From Castanea sativa (Eukaryota; Streptophyta; Magnoliopsida; Fagales; Fagaceae), in the NCBI RefSeq assembly GCF_040712315.1, contig NC_134016.1:24252390-24316389 (forward strand): a DNA stretch of 64,000 nt, read 5' to 3'. Of the stretch, positions 48,787 through 61,013 are shown in pieces. The position numbers and the translations under genes were made by a program. The first letter of the stretch is position 1, and the number at the start of each line of letters is the position of its first letter. The notes under the pieces are model-generated. The model ran no database searches and was not told the origin of the DNA. It saw nothing but the letters and a program-made list of their open reading frames with translations.

Positions 48787-51700
48787 GGGGGGGGGGGAGC
48801 AGAGGCTCAATCATACTTGATCATTCCACCAGAAACTGTCCCCCGAACAGGATCTTGCCATGTCTTGAATAGATCTTGGATCAGCTCTTGTCGATGGGCT
48901 TGTGCACAAACCAAACCAGCATACTTCGTGACTTCTGGCCAATCTTGAGAAGCCACAACCTGAGTTTCAAAAACATCATTGTATGTTAAGAGTTAACAGC
49001 AGACAGTAGGGAAGATTGAAATACAAAAGCACAAACCAGACAATAATAAACTGAATTAACATACAGCTGCAATCGATGGGCTCGAATCCTCTCCCGGATG
49101 AGGATGGGTTACATCAGCACCAAAAATTATAGTAGGCCGGTCACTGACTAAAGGTATACGCCTTGACAATGCATCAACAAGCACGGTATTCCTGCCCCCC
49201 ACCTTGACATTAATCTTAAGTGCCACATTTGCCAAATATTGTTTACTCATTCTAAATACATGCTTTGTCAAGCAGCACTGCGAAACAAGTCCAAGATCTG
49301 TCTCACAAATCCGTTTCAAATCACCTGCACAAATTTAAAACAACATAGAGGGACCGCAAGACACAAATCAGTTTCCAGAGAAGAAAATAGGGCTCTCTTT
49401 TTTTTCTCTGAATAAGAGTAAGTGAACGTGATTCATGGATTAGTCAAGTTTCCAACCATAAAGAGAGCCGTTGTTATCTGGCAAAATAACAATAAGTAGG
49501 TCAAGCTCCTTCCCCTGAGGCTGGACTTTAGTCATGGCATCATGGTAACGAGTTTTCAGGACTCTCTCCACTTGATCAGGACGAGCACTCAATGGTGGAA
49601 GCACAGGTTCAGGATTAAATGCCTAGATACACATCATATTCAAAAGTTAATGGGACCAAACAATATAACATGTGTTTGTAATGATAATACAGGTCCCTCA
49701 GCACCATACCATGCCAGAAATGTAACACATTTGTGCAAGTTCATAGCAAAACCCACGGGCTACACTGTCTTGCACATTCCTCGAAAAATTAATGCAAATC
49801 CAGTTGTTAACTGTTCCCCCATTGACCATTTTCTGCAATAAAAAGATAACATAGAAAAATCATACCAAGACATTAATATTTCAATCATCTGACATGATAA
49901 AAAGTAAAACTCCAATAAAAGAACACAAACGTATAGCCAAAGCATTTATTTATGCGCGCGCGCGCGCACACACACACCCATGCATTCCCAAGCAATAAAT
50001 AAATATGCATAATGCTGATATTAGATACAGTAAAATAATAATCAAGGCCTCATGCACAACAGGCCGATGTTGACAACACTATATTTATACCAAATCACTA
50101 CTACACAAGAATCCCTAAACCATTACAAAATAAAACTCAAATGCAAAATATCCCCAAAGCTAATCTAACCCACATGCACTGGCATAGTCTCATGTCTAAT
50201 CAATATACATTTGAACAAGACCTCATCATTGGCATATTGCATCAAGGTATTTTAAAATGCAGGAAGATAATTACAGTGCTAGAGATACCTTATTCATCAT
50301 GTTCCATTGTCCAACTTGGGGCAAGCAATCCTTTTCTCTGCCTGTATCATGATACTTCAACTGTACAATGCAATGGACATATCCAGTATGACAATATTGA
50401 AGCTCATTTGAAGCTTTAGGGAAAATATTGAAAAACTAACAGTAAAGGAAATACAGATATAATACCCATGGCGCAGGAAGGATGCGAGCTTCAACTGAAG
50501 CCAGCCTCTCACTGATTTTGATTCCAAACTCCTTTGCATATGGGTCATTATGGTAAGCATTGTGTTCAACAGTCTGAAAAGTCGCAACATTAAAACATTG
50601 AGAAAACAAGCAATACACAAAAGCTTACAGCACATCAAAAGTTCTCAGTTACACTACTTAAACATAACATTGCATACTTTGGTGATCTAAGCATTCAAAA
50701 CCAACAAACAAATTCAATAACGAGAAATGAAAATCATACAAAAGATTACCAAGAAAAAATTGCACACTCATGACATAAACAACCCACAATTTCCACATTA
50801 ACCAACCTGCATTATATCACGCTCTCTCTCTTGAGGACGCTGACAGGTCACCTTCAGCAAAGCGGTAATCTGCCTTTCATTCAACCTCTTGGAGTACCTC
50901 TGACCCTCAACAATCTTGCAAACCTGATGACCAACAGCAACTTATTAGCATCCGCATCCATACAGTATCGGTTGTAGCTATCCATATGGACTGCATATAT
51001 CCATTCCATACGAGAATTGACACTAATAATTATGAATTTACCTCCATAGGCAAATAATTCGGCCTCTGTTGATTCCCCACTTGCAGACAAGGCCATTGCG
51101 TATGTTGAATGGAAAAACCATAAGTTTCGTAAAAGTACTCAACTACAGATTTCATTGTACCCCTTTCATCAACAGGAAAACTATAGCAATAAACAAACAA
51201 TGTCAGATAAGAAAGCTTATTTTAGAAAAACAATCAAACAGGATGGGTGGAGAGAAGACAACATAAGATACTTATACGCACGTCAGCTCTCGTGTTGCCT
51301 GTGAAGTTAAACCAGATATACGGTACTTCCTGCGCATATTTCCACGGTGAGTAACCTCCACTTTGACTCCTCGCAGAGCCTTTTTGATCTGTTCAAATAA
51401 GAGTAAAGCAATGATCAAGACGATCATAACATATAACTTGAACAGTAAAGTTCACCATTCAAAAACCACAACACATCCAGAATGTTTGTTGCTTGAAAGT
51501 CCACCAATGATGCATAACAATCACAAGACTAAAGCAACAAACAAAATCTAACCTTCACACGATCAGCATCAGACAATGGTCGGGAAGTGACATCCCTATT
51601 CAGCAGCTGTGTCACAAATTCAATTACTGGCAATGGCTCAATGAAAGCAGTAGAAGACATATCTGCAACATTGATAAATTGTCACCATAACAGGAAAACA

Positions 51701-53245
51701 AATTCTTAAGATCCTATAAAATGAAGGAAACAATTATAACAAAACACAGATGAAAAGGTGCTAGTGAAAGACATTACGTACCAATATTCAGAGACAATCC
51801 CATTTGAGTTGGACGAATACTTTGATAGAAACCACGCCAACTCTCCAAACCCTCACCCAATGGCTGCCTCCTTCCAAGATCAGGTGAATAAAATGAACGA
51901 CCCACGGGACAGTACCTATGATCAATCACATAATATTATAACTCCAACAATTCAAAGACTTAAGATGTGCTAAAAATGTAATATTATTAAAGGTGAAACT
52001 CAAATTTATTACCTAGTAGTGGGCAATTCACGCAGGACAATATCAAGAACTTGAAGGGCTTCCTGGGGTGCATCAGCTTGCCTACCCTGCAAAAAGAGTC
52101 CTAAATGGTGCAGGTCCGCACGTGCAGCCAGTTTTATCACAACTTTAAATTCTCTTTCTCTCCTGCAACAACAAAATGACCATTATAAGAAATTACAAAA
52201 GAAAGAAAATGAAACTATTAGGAGGGGAGGGGGAAGGAAAGATGACACTCAAATATGAACCTCTGTCCACCCGATCCATCATCTTCGTCAATGAGTGGGA
52301 TTTTAAACTCCTTCGATAGAAAAGGGAGAGGCCCAGCAGTATATAGACTCTTTCGCCCATCATAGGCAGGAAGCCTCTTTCCAAGATGTGTCTCCTTATA
52401 TAATTTCACCAGTTGCTCCATTACCGCCCGGTTGACTCCTCGTGATGTCACCTCTGGTGTGATAGAAACCTAACATGCATTAAGAACATATATCAACTCA
52501 ACTGAACAGAGAAAACACAATATCACAAACAAACGGAGTAAATGGTGAGGGGCCTCACATCATACTGGTGCAGATCTTTGTCTGGTAACTCCGCAAAGAA
52601 GTGGTTAGCCTTAACCATACATTTTGTTCCAGTGCTACCCTTGCCAGGCCGAAGGGGGAACCTCACTGATTTACTAGATGGTGGCACAGGTTGAATCGGC
52701 TGGGCAGGACCAGAAACTTCTTCGATTGTTAGTGTATTAAAAGATGAGACCACTTGAGATGACTCAGGTGGTTGGGAAGATGAACTAGCCTCAGATGGCA
52801 GCATGGACTGAGGTGGAATCACCCCAGGCTGATGTGGAACCTGGGTTGCTTGGTGCAGTTCGGGAACTTGTGGTCTGGATGGGCCGCCAGAAAGAGGTCC
52901 TATGCCACGGCCATTGTGGCCACCACCACTATACCCTCCGCGACTACCTTGCTGGGGTGGCCCTCCCCTTCCCCTGCCTTGATATTCAGGGGGCCCACCA
53001 TACTGCTGCTGTGGTGGCATTCCACGACCACCACGACCCCCTCCATAACCTCCCCGACCTCCTTGAGGGCCCCAACCTCTACCCCCTTGGTATCCTCCTC
53101 CTCCCTGCTGCTGTTGCTGGGGTGGAGCACTCCTTTCAGCTGGGCGTTGCTGGGAACCCCGACCACTACTGGCCCCACTGCTTTCCTGTTGAGACTCAGA
53201 GCTTTCACCCCCACTAGGAAGCTCGGTTCGTCTCTTCCTCACCAT
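47159..53245 (-). CDS. AGO1: ARGONAUTE 1, complete, 21 coding exons
   Basis: The main microRNA-guided slicer of plant cytoplasmic RISC. Coding exons: 53245-52559, 52469-52261, 52162-52013, 51915-51782, 51662-51553, 51388-51282, 51180-51042, 50923-50807, 50573-50466, 50360-50289, 49832-49710, 49622-49457, 49324-49065, 48959-48817, 48592-48530, 48454-48391, 48280-48145, 48059-47986, 47891-47797, 47591-47560, 47376-47159. Every phase agrees, giving 1068 residues (Arabidopsis about 1048). The start [15 protein letters not shown] matches AGO1. Residues about 25-135 are a disordered Q/G/R-rich head with RGG repeats. N domain from about 215, PAZ about 397-512, MID about 590-700, then PIWI. Catalytic residues are D778 ([15 protein letters not shown]), D864 ([11 protein letters not shown]) and H1004 ([12 protein letters not shown]). 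It ends [11 protein letters not shown] like other AGO1 proteins. All key residues are kept, so it should be active. Confidence 0.97.
48749..48797. repeat. (GA)n microsatellite and G run in an AGO1 intron
   Basis: About 17 GA units followed by a run of 13 or more G, ending some 20 bases from the exon at 48817-48959. On the gene strand this is a C run plus (TC)n just after the donor. Confidence 0.95.
52846..52866 (-). promoter_or_regulatory. miR168 target site in AGO1 mRNA
   Basis: The 21 bases encode the conserved VPELHQAT segment. Against miR168 as I remember it, they pair at all but two positions (inside CCGAACTGC and near the 3' end CAAGCAA). In Arabidopsis the same codons are the site through which miR168 cuts AGO1 mRNA, giving feedback control of AGO1 level. 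Regulation in this plant is inferred from that. Confidence 0.85.
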
Positions 53246-54620
53246 GATGATGTCTGCACACCGAAACCCATAATACATTAGCACTGGCACAACAATAACG
53301 TATAACACAACCACACACCAGGACCATCAATGTCATTGTAGTCATAAAAGGAAAAAGGAATGTTCGTAAATTATAATAGGAGAAGCTAGTAAACATTATA
53401 ATGCAATCACAGAAATACCTTAAATCTTAATCCAAAAAGATAAACCAATGTGTTCTACTGTTAAACACTTATTGCCTATGTAGTACTTCACTTATATTAA
53501 TGAATTTCCCTTTTCAAAAAAGCAAGAAACAACGCAGTACCCATTCAATTATTATCCATATACATTCAAACCATCCATTAAAAACCACCATTTCTTTAGC
53601 ACCCAAAAAGAGAGACCAAACCGTTGATAAAAATTAAGAAAATAGAATACATTCAAATAACAGAAAATGTGCCATTTTCACCAGTAAATATAGAAATTTT
53701 TCAAAAAAATATTCAACAAGGAAAGGGAAACCTCCCATAATATAAAGAGACCATATACTCTTAAGAATCTAAACATAATCAACCAAAATTAAATTTAAAT
53801 TTAAAAACAATAATAATAACTCACCAGAAAAATAAAAAGCAAAGTGAAAAAATATATATGTATATATATATATATAAATATAGTACTATTTAACCAACAA
53901 AATCTCTTCATTAGTGCAAATACATAACCAAAGAAAAATCCCAGGTAATATACAGTCACATCGTACCCAACAACAACAAAAAACGAAGCGCCAAAACCCA
54001 AACCCCAACCTCCGAATCAAGTCACAGACCCACAAAATATATCCCCTTTTGTGATCCTTAAAAAAATTAGAGTCCAAAAATATCACATACACATCAAAGA
54101 TCAAACATTAAAAATAATAATATATATATATATATATAGAATCAAGAAGCACATATATTTTTTTCACCTTGTATCGTTTAATCAAAAAAAAAAAAGACAA
54201 AAAGACGAACGGTAAAAGCAGATCGGAGTGAAAGCGTGGCTAAAATCACTCAGAACAACATCAAACACAGTGAAATAGGGCAGATCTACAGGCATTACCT
54301 AGATAAAACCAAATATAAACGGAAATAAACAAAATAAACAAATAGTCCTAAGAAAAACAAAGAAACAACTGAATATAAAACCAAACATTGATAAGACGAA
54401 GGAACATAAAACGTTAACAGAAGAGGAGAAACCCTAAAACCACAAATATTACCTCGGAAAGAAACCGCAAAAAAGATGAAGTAGAATACCGCTTCGTGTT
54501 CCGCTTGAATAAGTATATAAAAAATAAAGAATAAAGGAAAGCAGCAAACCTCTCTCTGCTTTTCACTCCAGAGAGCGAAGCAGTGTTTTTGAGAGAGAGA
54601 GAGAGAATTGAGAGATGGGT
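53246..54620 (-). other. AGO1 leader with a 5' untranslated intron
   Basis: Eight bases before the ATG is an acceptor (TGTGCAG, at 53254-53260), so the leader is spliced. Possible upstream donors on the - strand lie near 54450 (GAG followed by GTAATA) and near 54298 (TAG followed by GTAATG). The first exon probably begins near 54600, where a GA tract (54592-54606) and CT-rich sequence lie. A TATA-like AAATATTTAAAAG is near 54640-54652. The intron has TA microsatellites at about 53855-53880 and 54119-54138. Confidence 0.6.
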
Positions 54621-54653
54621 GAGTCACACTCACACTTTACTCTTTTAAATATT

Positions 54654-56025
54654 TATTATTAAGGTAAATTTTTTTTTTTTTTTTTAAAAAGAACATTTTT
54701 GAAAAATTAATGCCATCCACGGCGAGCCTCACTTCTCTCCTTTAAATACTTATAAAAATGGTAGTAATAATAAAGAGAGTGGGTAGGTCACTGAAAATGA
54801 CCACTCAGTCCCTACCCTATTATTAGTTAGTAGTACTACTACTATATATGTGTATTTTTTATTTTCAGTAGTAGTACAAGTTACACAATCTCTATTCCTC
54901 TCGGTTTTGGGGTTTTGGACACATCGCTCTCGTTAGCACTGCACAATAGGCGCTAGGGTCTGTTTGTAAGATCATTCTGATCATGTAAAAATTTTACCAT
55001 TTATAATTTTAGAACATTATTTTTACAATTTTTTTTAGAGTGTATTTGGTTGAGTGAAAATGAAGAAAAATAAATAGTAGAACCTGAGTGCTTTCTCTTC
55101 AGACCAACCAAACAGTTTCCTACTTAAAATGATGAAAAAAAAAAACTAAATGGAGAAAATGGATTACTTAATAGACAAAAATGCTCATGTGCACTTGCAC
55201 ATGGGCAATTCGACCCGATCTTTTCTTCTTTCTTCTTTTTTCCTTTTTGTGCTTTCATATGCATGTTGCCTCTTCCCTTTTTTTCTCTCTTTTTTTTCCC
55301 CCTTTCCTAGACATTGCCTTTTTTTTCTTCTTTTTCTTTTTTTCTTTCTTTTTTTTTTTTCTAGGTTGTGGATGTGATAATTGTTTTTTTTTCTTTTTGT
55401 TTAACTAGACATGATTTTTATTTTTTAATAAATTGGGTGATTGCTTTTTTTTGTCACTTTTTTTGTTTTAATTGGCCATCATTTTTTAACAAAGGTATAT
55501 GAGTAAATTTATACAAACTCACTTTTTCCATCCCTCCACTTTTCAACTCCAACCAAACAAAAATAAGAGAAATTAAAATTTTTTTTTATCCTCTTACTTT
55601 TCCATCTTTCCACCATTTTCTTTCCTCCCACGTTTCCACCCCTCCAACTAAACAAACCCTAAGCATTGAAATTCATCTATTTTAATATAAGAACCTACCT
55701 TTTTTATTTTGCATACTCACTTTTCAAAAAACTCCAAATCAAATTATCTATTTTACACAAAATAAAAAAAGTATGAGAGGAAAGAGAGTTACCTAATCGT
55801 GATTTGTGAGAGGGTGAATGAACTATAGAGTACCATTTAATTTCTTTCAAAATTTAATAATTTGCGTCCATTATAATTTAATATTATTACATTTTCCAAT
55901 CACAAAAAATCTAAGGGTGTGATGACAAAATTATTTCACCCACAAATGCATTATAATGGAAAATGTAAAAAGTATGTATAAATATATTCTTATATTGGTG
56001 GATAAGAATAAAAACTTAACCAATG
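54654..56025. other. AGO1 upstream region and intergenic DNA
   Basis: No gene recognised. Long pyrimidine-rich stretch 55215-55400 (TTTTTCTTC-type). The block 55035-55660, with its words for CCAACCAAACA at both ends in opposite orientation, may be an old repeat, but I cannot define its borders. Confidence 0.45.
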
Positions 56026-56450
56026 TTTCATTTTTCTTCTATCATGCTGTCAAAACACAAAGTAGTATATGTCAAGGCTAAAAAAAAATTCAACCCAACT
56101 TAACCCATTATTAATCCACAAAAATATTGAGTTAAGTAAAATTTTGTCAAGTTAATTTCATTTTTCTTTTCTCATGCAGTCAAAGCACGTATCATATACA
56201 GAAGTAGTATATGTCAAGGCTAAAAACAAAACAAACAAACAAAAAATTCAACACAACCTAACTCATCAATCTACAAAAAAATTTAGTTGAGTAAATTTGT
56301 CAAATTGATTTCATTGTTATTTTCTCATGCAGTCAAAACACATATCATATGCAGAAGTAGTATATGTCAAGGCTAAAAGCAAAAACAAAAAATCAACCCA
56401 ACATAACAATAAAAAATAAAAAAGATTTAAGTCAATATTGTCAAGTAGAT
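56026..56450. repeat. Three tandem copies of a 130-153-bp unit
   Basis: Units begin at about 56026, 56156 and 56309. Each runs TTTCATT-TTT, then CATGCAGTCAAA-CAC, then AGTAGTATATGTCAAGGCTAAAA, then an A/C-rich part, then AAAATTTAGTTGAGTAAA-type sequence and GTCAAGTT. Copies 2 and 3 share TATCATAT-CAGA, which copy 1 lacks. Located 3' of the Hsp70 exon on its strand. Confidence 0.85.
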
Positions 56451-56646
56451 GAGTTGGATGCAATGGAAAAACTAACAACATGAATTCTCAATAAATTAGT
56501 TAGGGTCGATAACACGTAATGTTTTACATTTGAAGTCATATTTTCAATTTGCTTCTTTAATTCATCCACATGTATGTTACTTTAATTTTTTTTTAAAATG
56601 AAAATAAATAAATAACCAGAATAAAATGTATGGAGAAGTAGAGTAC

Positions 56647-56860
56647 CAAAGATGGAGCTGGTAGAACTCCTAGCAACTTGGTTCTTGGCAGCATCACCTA
56701 TCAAGCGCTCATTGTCAGTGAAGGCAACATAGGAAGGCGTCATTCTGTTGCCTTGCTCATTGGTTATTATCTCCACATGATCACATTGGCACACTGTCGT
56801 GCATGAGTACGTCGTCCCGAGATCGATACTGATTACAGGACCCTCTTCTTCACCAACCAT
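56647..56860 (-). pseudogene. Isolated first exon of a cytosolic Hsp70 (HSC70-type) gene
   Basis: ATG at 56860 gives [20 protein letters not shown], then [22 protein letters not shown] and [13 protein letters not shown], the first 71 residues of the Hsp70 ATPase domain with the nucleotide-binding IDLGTTYS intact. It stops at TTTG followed by a GT donor (GTACTC), the position of the single conserved intron of plant HSC70 genes. No second exon lies in the following 2 kb on this strand; tandem repeats and unrelated DNA are found instead. Several residues differ from the usual consensus ([11 protein letters not shown] for the expected VGVWQ-type segment, [10 protein letters not shown] at the end). 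If not spliced, reading ends with a stop at 56582. Probably a broken 5' fragment; a distant second exon beyond AGO1 is not plausible. Confidence 0.75.
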
Positions 56861-57583
56861 TCTTATTTTTAATATGAACACCACACACAATTTGTCTCGA
56901 TTGTCTCTAAAGATGTAGATGCAAAAGAATAGTTAAGTCTTTTTTTCCTTTTCTGTTTTTGATTGGAACGGTTTGTGTTTTTGGTAAGCAGTAAAATTAA
57001 CATGGTTTTATATGTAGTGTTTTTAGGAACTATCTCCACTTCCTAAAAAAGAGTAAAAATAAACTATCTTCCACTAACCCTGCAATTACACAGTTACCTA
57101 CTTTTAAAATAAATAAAAAAACTCTTCCTCTAACTACTAAAACACAACCCCACTACCTTAAGACTAAGAAATGTTTTAAACTTTTAACCCACCTCTTTGG
57201 CCAAAAAAAGAAAACTAATACTCTAAATTTAGACTTTTTATAATTATTTTCTAATAAGTTACTACAAGTTTATCCATTTCCAATTGGCAAAATTTATCCA
57301 TCAAATTCTAATCTCATTATATATAATATTAAAAAAAACACACCATGCCCATCAAAATTTTCATATGTAAAAGTTTCAAATTTATTACATACCCCATTTG
57401 TGGGTAACATTGAGTTTTTATTTTTTGAGAGAGTGGAAGGTGGTAAGATTGAATAACTGGTTGGTTGTATGTTTTAAATTATACATGGGTTTTTTTTTTT
57501 CTTCAAAAGATGGATAGTGGGAATTGGGATTGTGGGAAGGTTTTTTTTTTTTTTGTGGAATTATTTTTTGATGGGAACGGTGG
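56861..57583. other. Upstream flank of the Hsp70 fragment
   Basis: No gene. A TATA-like CATATAAAACC on the - strand lies near 57005-57015, roughly 150 bases before the Hsp70 ATG, suggesting the fragment kept its old promoter. Confidence 0.45.
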
Positions 57584-57591
57584 GTTATTGG

Positions 57592-58501
57592 TAGGGGTGT
57601 CAATGTTCGACCCAACCCGCGAACATGACACGAACCCGACACGAGTTTTTTCGGGTTAGGGTTGGGCCTTAATGGGTTTGGGTCATAAACGGGTCGACCC
57701 GAAAGCGATACGATATGAAATGTGTCATAAGCGGGTTAACCCATGTAACCTGCAATAGACACGTTTGGCACGTTAATTTATTTGTGTCAACCCGAAATGA
57801 CCCACTTAATACAACTCGTTTAACTCGTATAACAAATAAATATTCATTTTATTTTAAATTTGTCAAATACCTTTTATATCCAACATATATTTTAAATTTA
57901 AAAAGAAAAGTAAGTAATTAGAAAAATTTACAAATGATATAATTGGAAATTGAAACTTTACAAACCTTAAATCTCTAAACCTTTTTATAAATATCTTTTT
58001 TTTTCTATTCTTTTTTTTTTTTCCAGCCATCCTACTCTCCTCAAGCCCAATTCTCAAACTCAAAGTGTCAACTCTCAAACCGGTTATCTCTCTCTCTCTC
58101 TCTCTCTGAAGTGTATGTACTTCTTTTGGAATGTAAAGAACTCATTTCTAGATGAATGTTATATTTTCATTGAACTATATTATTTTGAATGTGGGTTAAA
58201 GACTTGAAGTGTATGCACTACTTTTGGGATGTAAAAAAATTATTTTTAAATGGATGTTATATTTAATATTATGCAGGTTTAAATGGGTTGTGTTACATTC
58301 GTGCTAACCCAACACAACTCGTTTATTAAGCATGTCAAATGAGTTGGGTCAGGTCAACCCGCCTAATTAACAGGTCGGGTTAGGGTTGAAGGATCATGAC
58401 ACGATTATTAAATGGGTTGTGTTAGGGTTGAGTCATTTAGTCGAATACCCCTACCTCGACACGACATGAACCCGACACACCAACCCAAATTGACACCCCT
58501 A
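57592..58501. mobile_element. hAT-type non-autonomous element, 910 bp, 8-bp duplication GTTATTGG
   Basis: GTTATTGG lies at 57584-57591 and 58502-58509. The left end is TAGGGGTGTCAATGTTCGAC and the right end inverted is TAGGGGTGTCAATTTGGGTT. Subterminal words AACCCG/CGGGTT and ACACGA are abundant at both ends (57605-57735, 58290-58480). No transposase frame. TAGGGGTGTCAA ends are familiar in plant hAT-like MITEs. Confidence 0.85.
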
Positions 58502-58509
58502 GTTATTGG

Positions 58510-58828
58510 AGCTTTTCAATCCTATTTTATAGCAATGTTTTCGCAAGAGTTAAAAAATGTAATTTTACCAAATTATCTTTTAGTTTTGTCTCTACTTAAA
58601 TCTAGAGAAATATGAGTATTTTGGAACCAAAAAAAAAAATCCGGTCCAAATAGGAGAAGCCCCTTAAATAGTAGTATAAATTAAAAAAAAAATTATATGC
58701 AAAGGGAATATTGTAGCAACTTTGCAAATTTACACATTTTTTAGCTTGATTGATGTGAGTGATTTTGAAAGTTGAATGTGTAAAATTGATACATTTTTCT
58801 ATTTTACATCATTTGATGCAAATGCTCT
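58510..58828. other. Intergenic DNA with the end of another MITE
   Basis: No gene. It finishes with TTGATGCAAATGCTC (about 58812-58826), the inverted GAGCATTTGCATC end seen in the local MITE family; its left partner is not clear. Confidence 0.4.
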
Positions 58829-59732
58829 TAGCATTAGGGGTATAAATTGCCCCCCCCCCCCCCCAAAATTGCTATTTTAGATCCAGATGCACCAAAAATT
58901 AAGTTTACATAGGTTGCTATTACTAAAAATTTTATACAACCTACTATTTATATGTTCGTGTACTTATTATATAATATTTTATTTTCTCTCCCTCCAAATA
59001 AATTTAAAAAAAACTCCTCTTTCTTCTCTCTCTTCTGACTCTCAATCTCATCTCTCTCTCTCAAAACTACCAGTCTCTTTGCCTCTCCTCATGCTGTTGA
59101 TCTCTCTTCCTTTCCTAATGCCACCGATCTCTCTCAATATCACCTTGTTCGCCGATCTCTCAACTTATTTTGGTAAAATTTTATGGTTGATTTTAGGTGG
59201 TTGTGGGTTTGAAACTTGAATTGGTGGTCAAATATGTGGTAGGTTGCAATTTTATGGGTTGCTGTTGGGTTTTGGGTGTTGTAGTGGTGCTATGGTTGTG
59301 GTGGCTTGGAGGTTGTGGGTTACATGGGTTGTGGGTTTTGTAGGTTGCTGCTAGGTTGTGGAGTGGTTCACTAGTAGTGGCATGGTTGTAGATTGTGGTG
59401 GTATAGGGTTGAAGGCTGTGGGTTTTGGTAAGTGTAAGACGGTGGATTATGGTAATTGTTGCTTTGGTGTGGTGGTAGTTGCAATGGTGGTGTGGAAGAG
59501 AGAAGGAGATGGTGGCCAGTTTGATATGTGGGTGAAGAGAGAGAGAGAATATAGTGAAGAGAGAGAAAGTGAGTGAAAAATAATAATAATAATAAATGAA
59601 TAGTATTGATTGTGATTTAAAAAATAAGAATTGGGATGTAGTGTAAGTTGTAAAATGGAATTGTAAAATAAATATAGTAGGTTTTTAAATGGTAAAATTA
59701 GTACTTTTTAAGACACCCAAATGCGAATGCTC
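58829..59732. mobile_element. Long MITE related to 45306-46434
   Basis: Begins GCATTAGGGGTATAAATTGC followed by a C run (58851-58864) and ends ACCCAAATGCGAATGCTC. It has the same order as the element at 45306: AT-rich, CT-rich, GGTTGTGGG/GGTGG-rich middle, a GA tract, then GTTGTAAAATGGAATTGTAAA. The middle frames are low-complexity and not credible proteins. Confidence 0.5.
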
Positions 59733-61013
59733 TAGAGATGGCAATTGGGCTAGTTGGGTAGCTTTTAGGTCAAGTAATAAATGGGTTGGATATATAGTTA
59801 TCCATTTGTTACCCGTTTAAATATAAACATTACTCACCCAACCTATCTAATCCGCAACCCACCCATTTAACCCATGATAAAATTAAAAAAAAATTAGACA
59901 AACCATTAATTAAATCTAATGAATTAAATTATAGACGACTAAAATCCAACTAACCAAATTATAAAAATAAATTTTTTAAAAAAAACATTTTGATTTTAAT
60001 CGGTTAAATAGGAGCAAAAAAATAGTTCAAATCTCATCAATAAAAGAAACCCAATAAATCAAGAAAAGAAACTCAAATGAGTTTTCATCCAAATTACACA
60101 TTCAATACAAACTTAAAAATTAGCTCTCTCTCTCTTTCTTATTTTTTCCTTCAATTTTTCTTAGCAACCAAACAACACACACAAACCTGAAATTGAAATT
60201 ATACAAAAAGCCATGTTGGAGATCTACGAATTTGACCCTCCATTCTTCTTCGATTTGTAATTGTCATTTTATTTTTACATGTAACTATCATTTACAATAC
60301 TTCCTCCATACGATTTCTTCTATTTTCTTTTTTTGAGCCTAAGTTTTCTCAGCAACCAAACACATTTTTTACAAAACAAAAAGAAAATAATCAGATAAGC
60401 ATTTTATAGAAAAAATAGATCAACTAGATCTAGCTCCTCAAACTCAATCCAAACACTAAACTCCACCAAAGGACAATGCCATCGATTTGGGTTTCCTAGT
60501 GTAATCACATGCAAATGATCCAAACATGAATCTCGATCGATCTCCACAAGTAATAGAAGAAGCTGCAAACTAGTGTGAAGAAGAAGAAGAAGAAGAAGAA
60601 AAATGACTACAAGGCCAAGTTGTGGAGTTCACTCTCTCATTTATTGCTAGTACAATTCAATTTGAGAAGTTAGGCAGTGTTTGGAGGAAAAGAAAATTTT
60701 GAAAGGAAATGAAGGAAAAAAATGAGGAGAGAGAGGGGGGGCTGGAGGTATGACTTTTAGATTAGGTTAAGAGCATTTTGTTTTTTGTATTTTTCTTTCC
60801 TTTTAGATTTAGATTTTATTTTAGAAGTGAAAAAGAAAAAAAAAAAGGGTACCTATTGGATAACCGGTGGGTTTACCTATTAAGACTCGTTTAATTAGAT
60901 TACCTAATGGGTCTTTAACCATTTAACTCAAATATTTAATTAGGTTGGGTCAAGACTCAAATTAGATGGGTAATTGATTGGTTAATGGGTTTAGGTAAAA
61001 ATTGTCATCCCTA
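59733..61013. mobile_element. hAT-like element with TAGAGATGGCAATT ends, about 1.28 kb
   Basis: Left end TAGAGATGGCAATTGGGC; right end inverted TAGGGATGACAATTTTTACC. Subterminal words ATGGGT/ACCCAT, TTGGGT and ACCCGT are repeated at both ends (59745-59875, 60855-60995). The flanks GAATGCTC and CTGGACTC do not match well, so the duplication is lost or my borders are off. A shorter relative lies near 2232. Confidence 0.6.

Noticed and set aside
52795..53281. Long + strand open frames opposite AGO1 exon 1
   Set aside because: They are mirror frames of the G/Q/R-rich repeat coding region and have no family likeness.
52532..53314. AGO1 start taken further upstream (frame opens at 53314)
   Set aside because: The upstream residues are hydrophobic and unlike AGO1; an acceptor lies eight bases before the ATG at 53245, which gives the family start MVRKRR.
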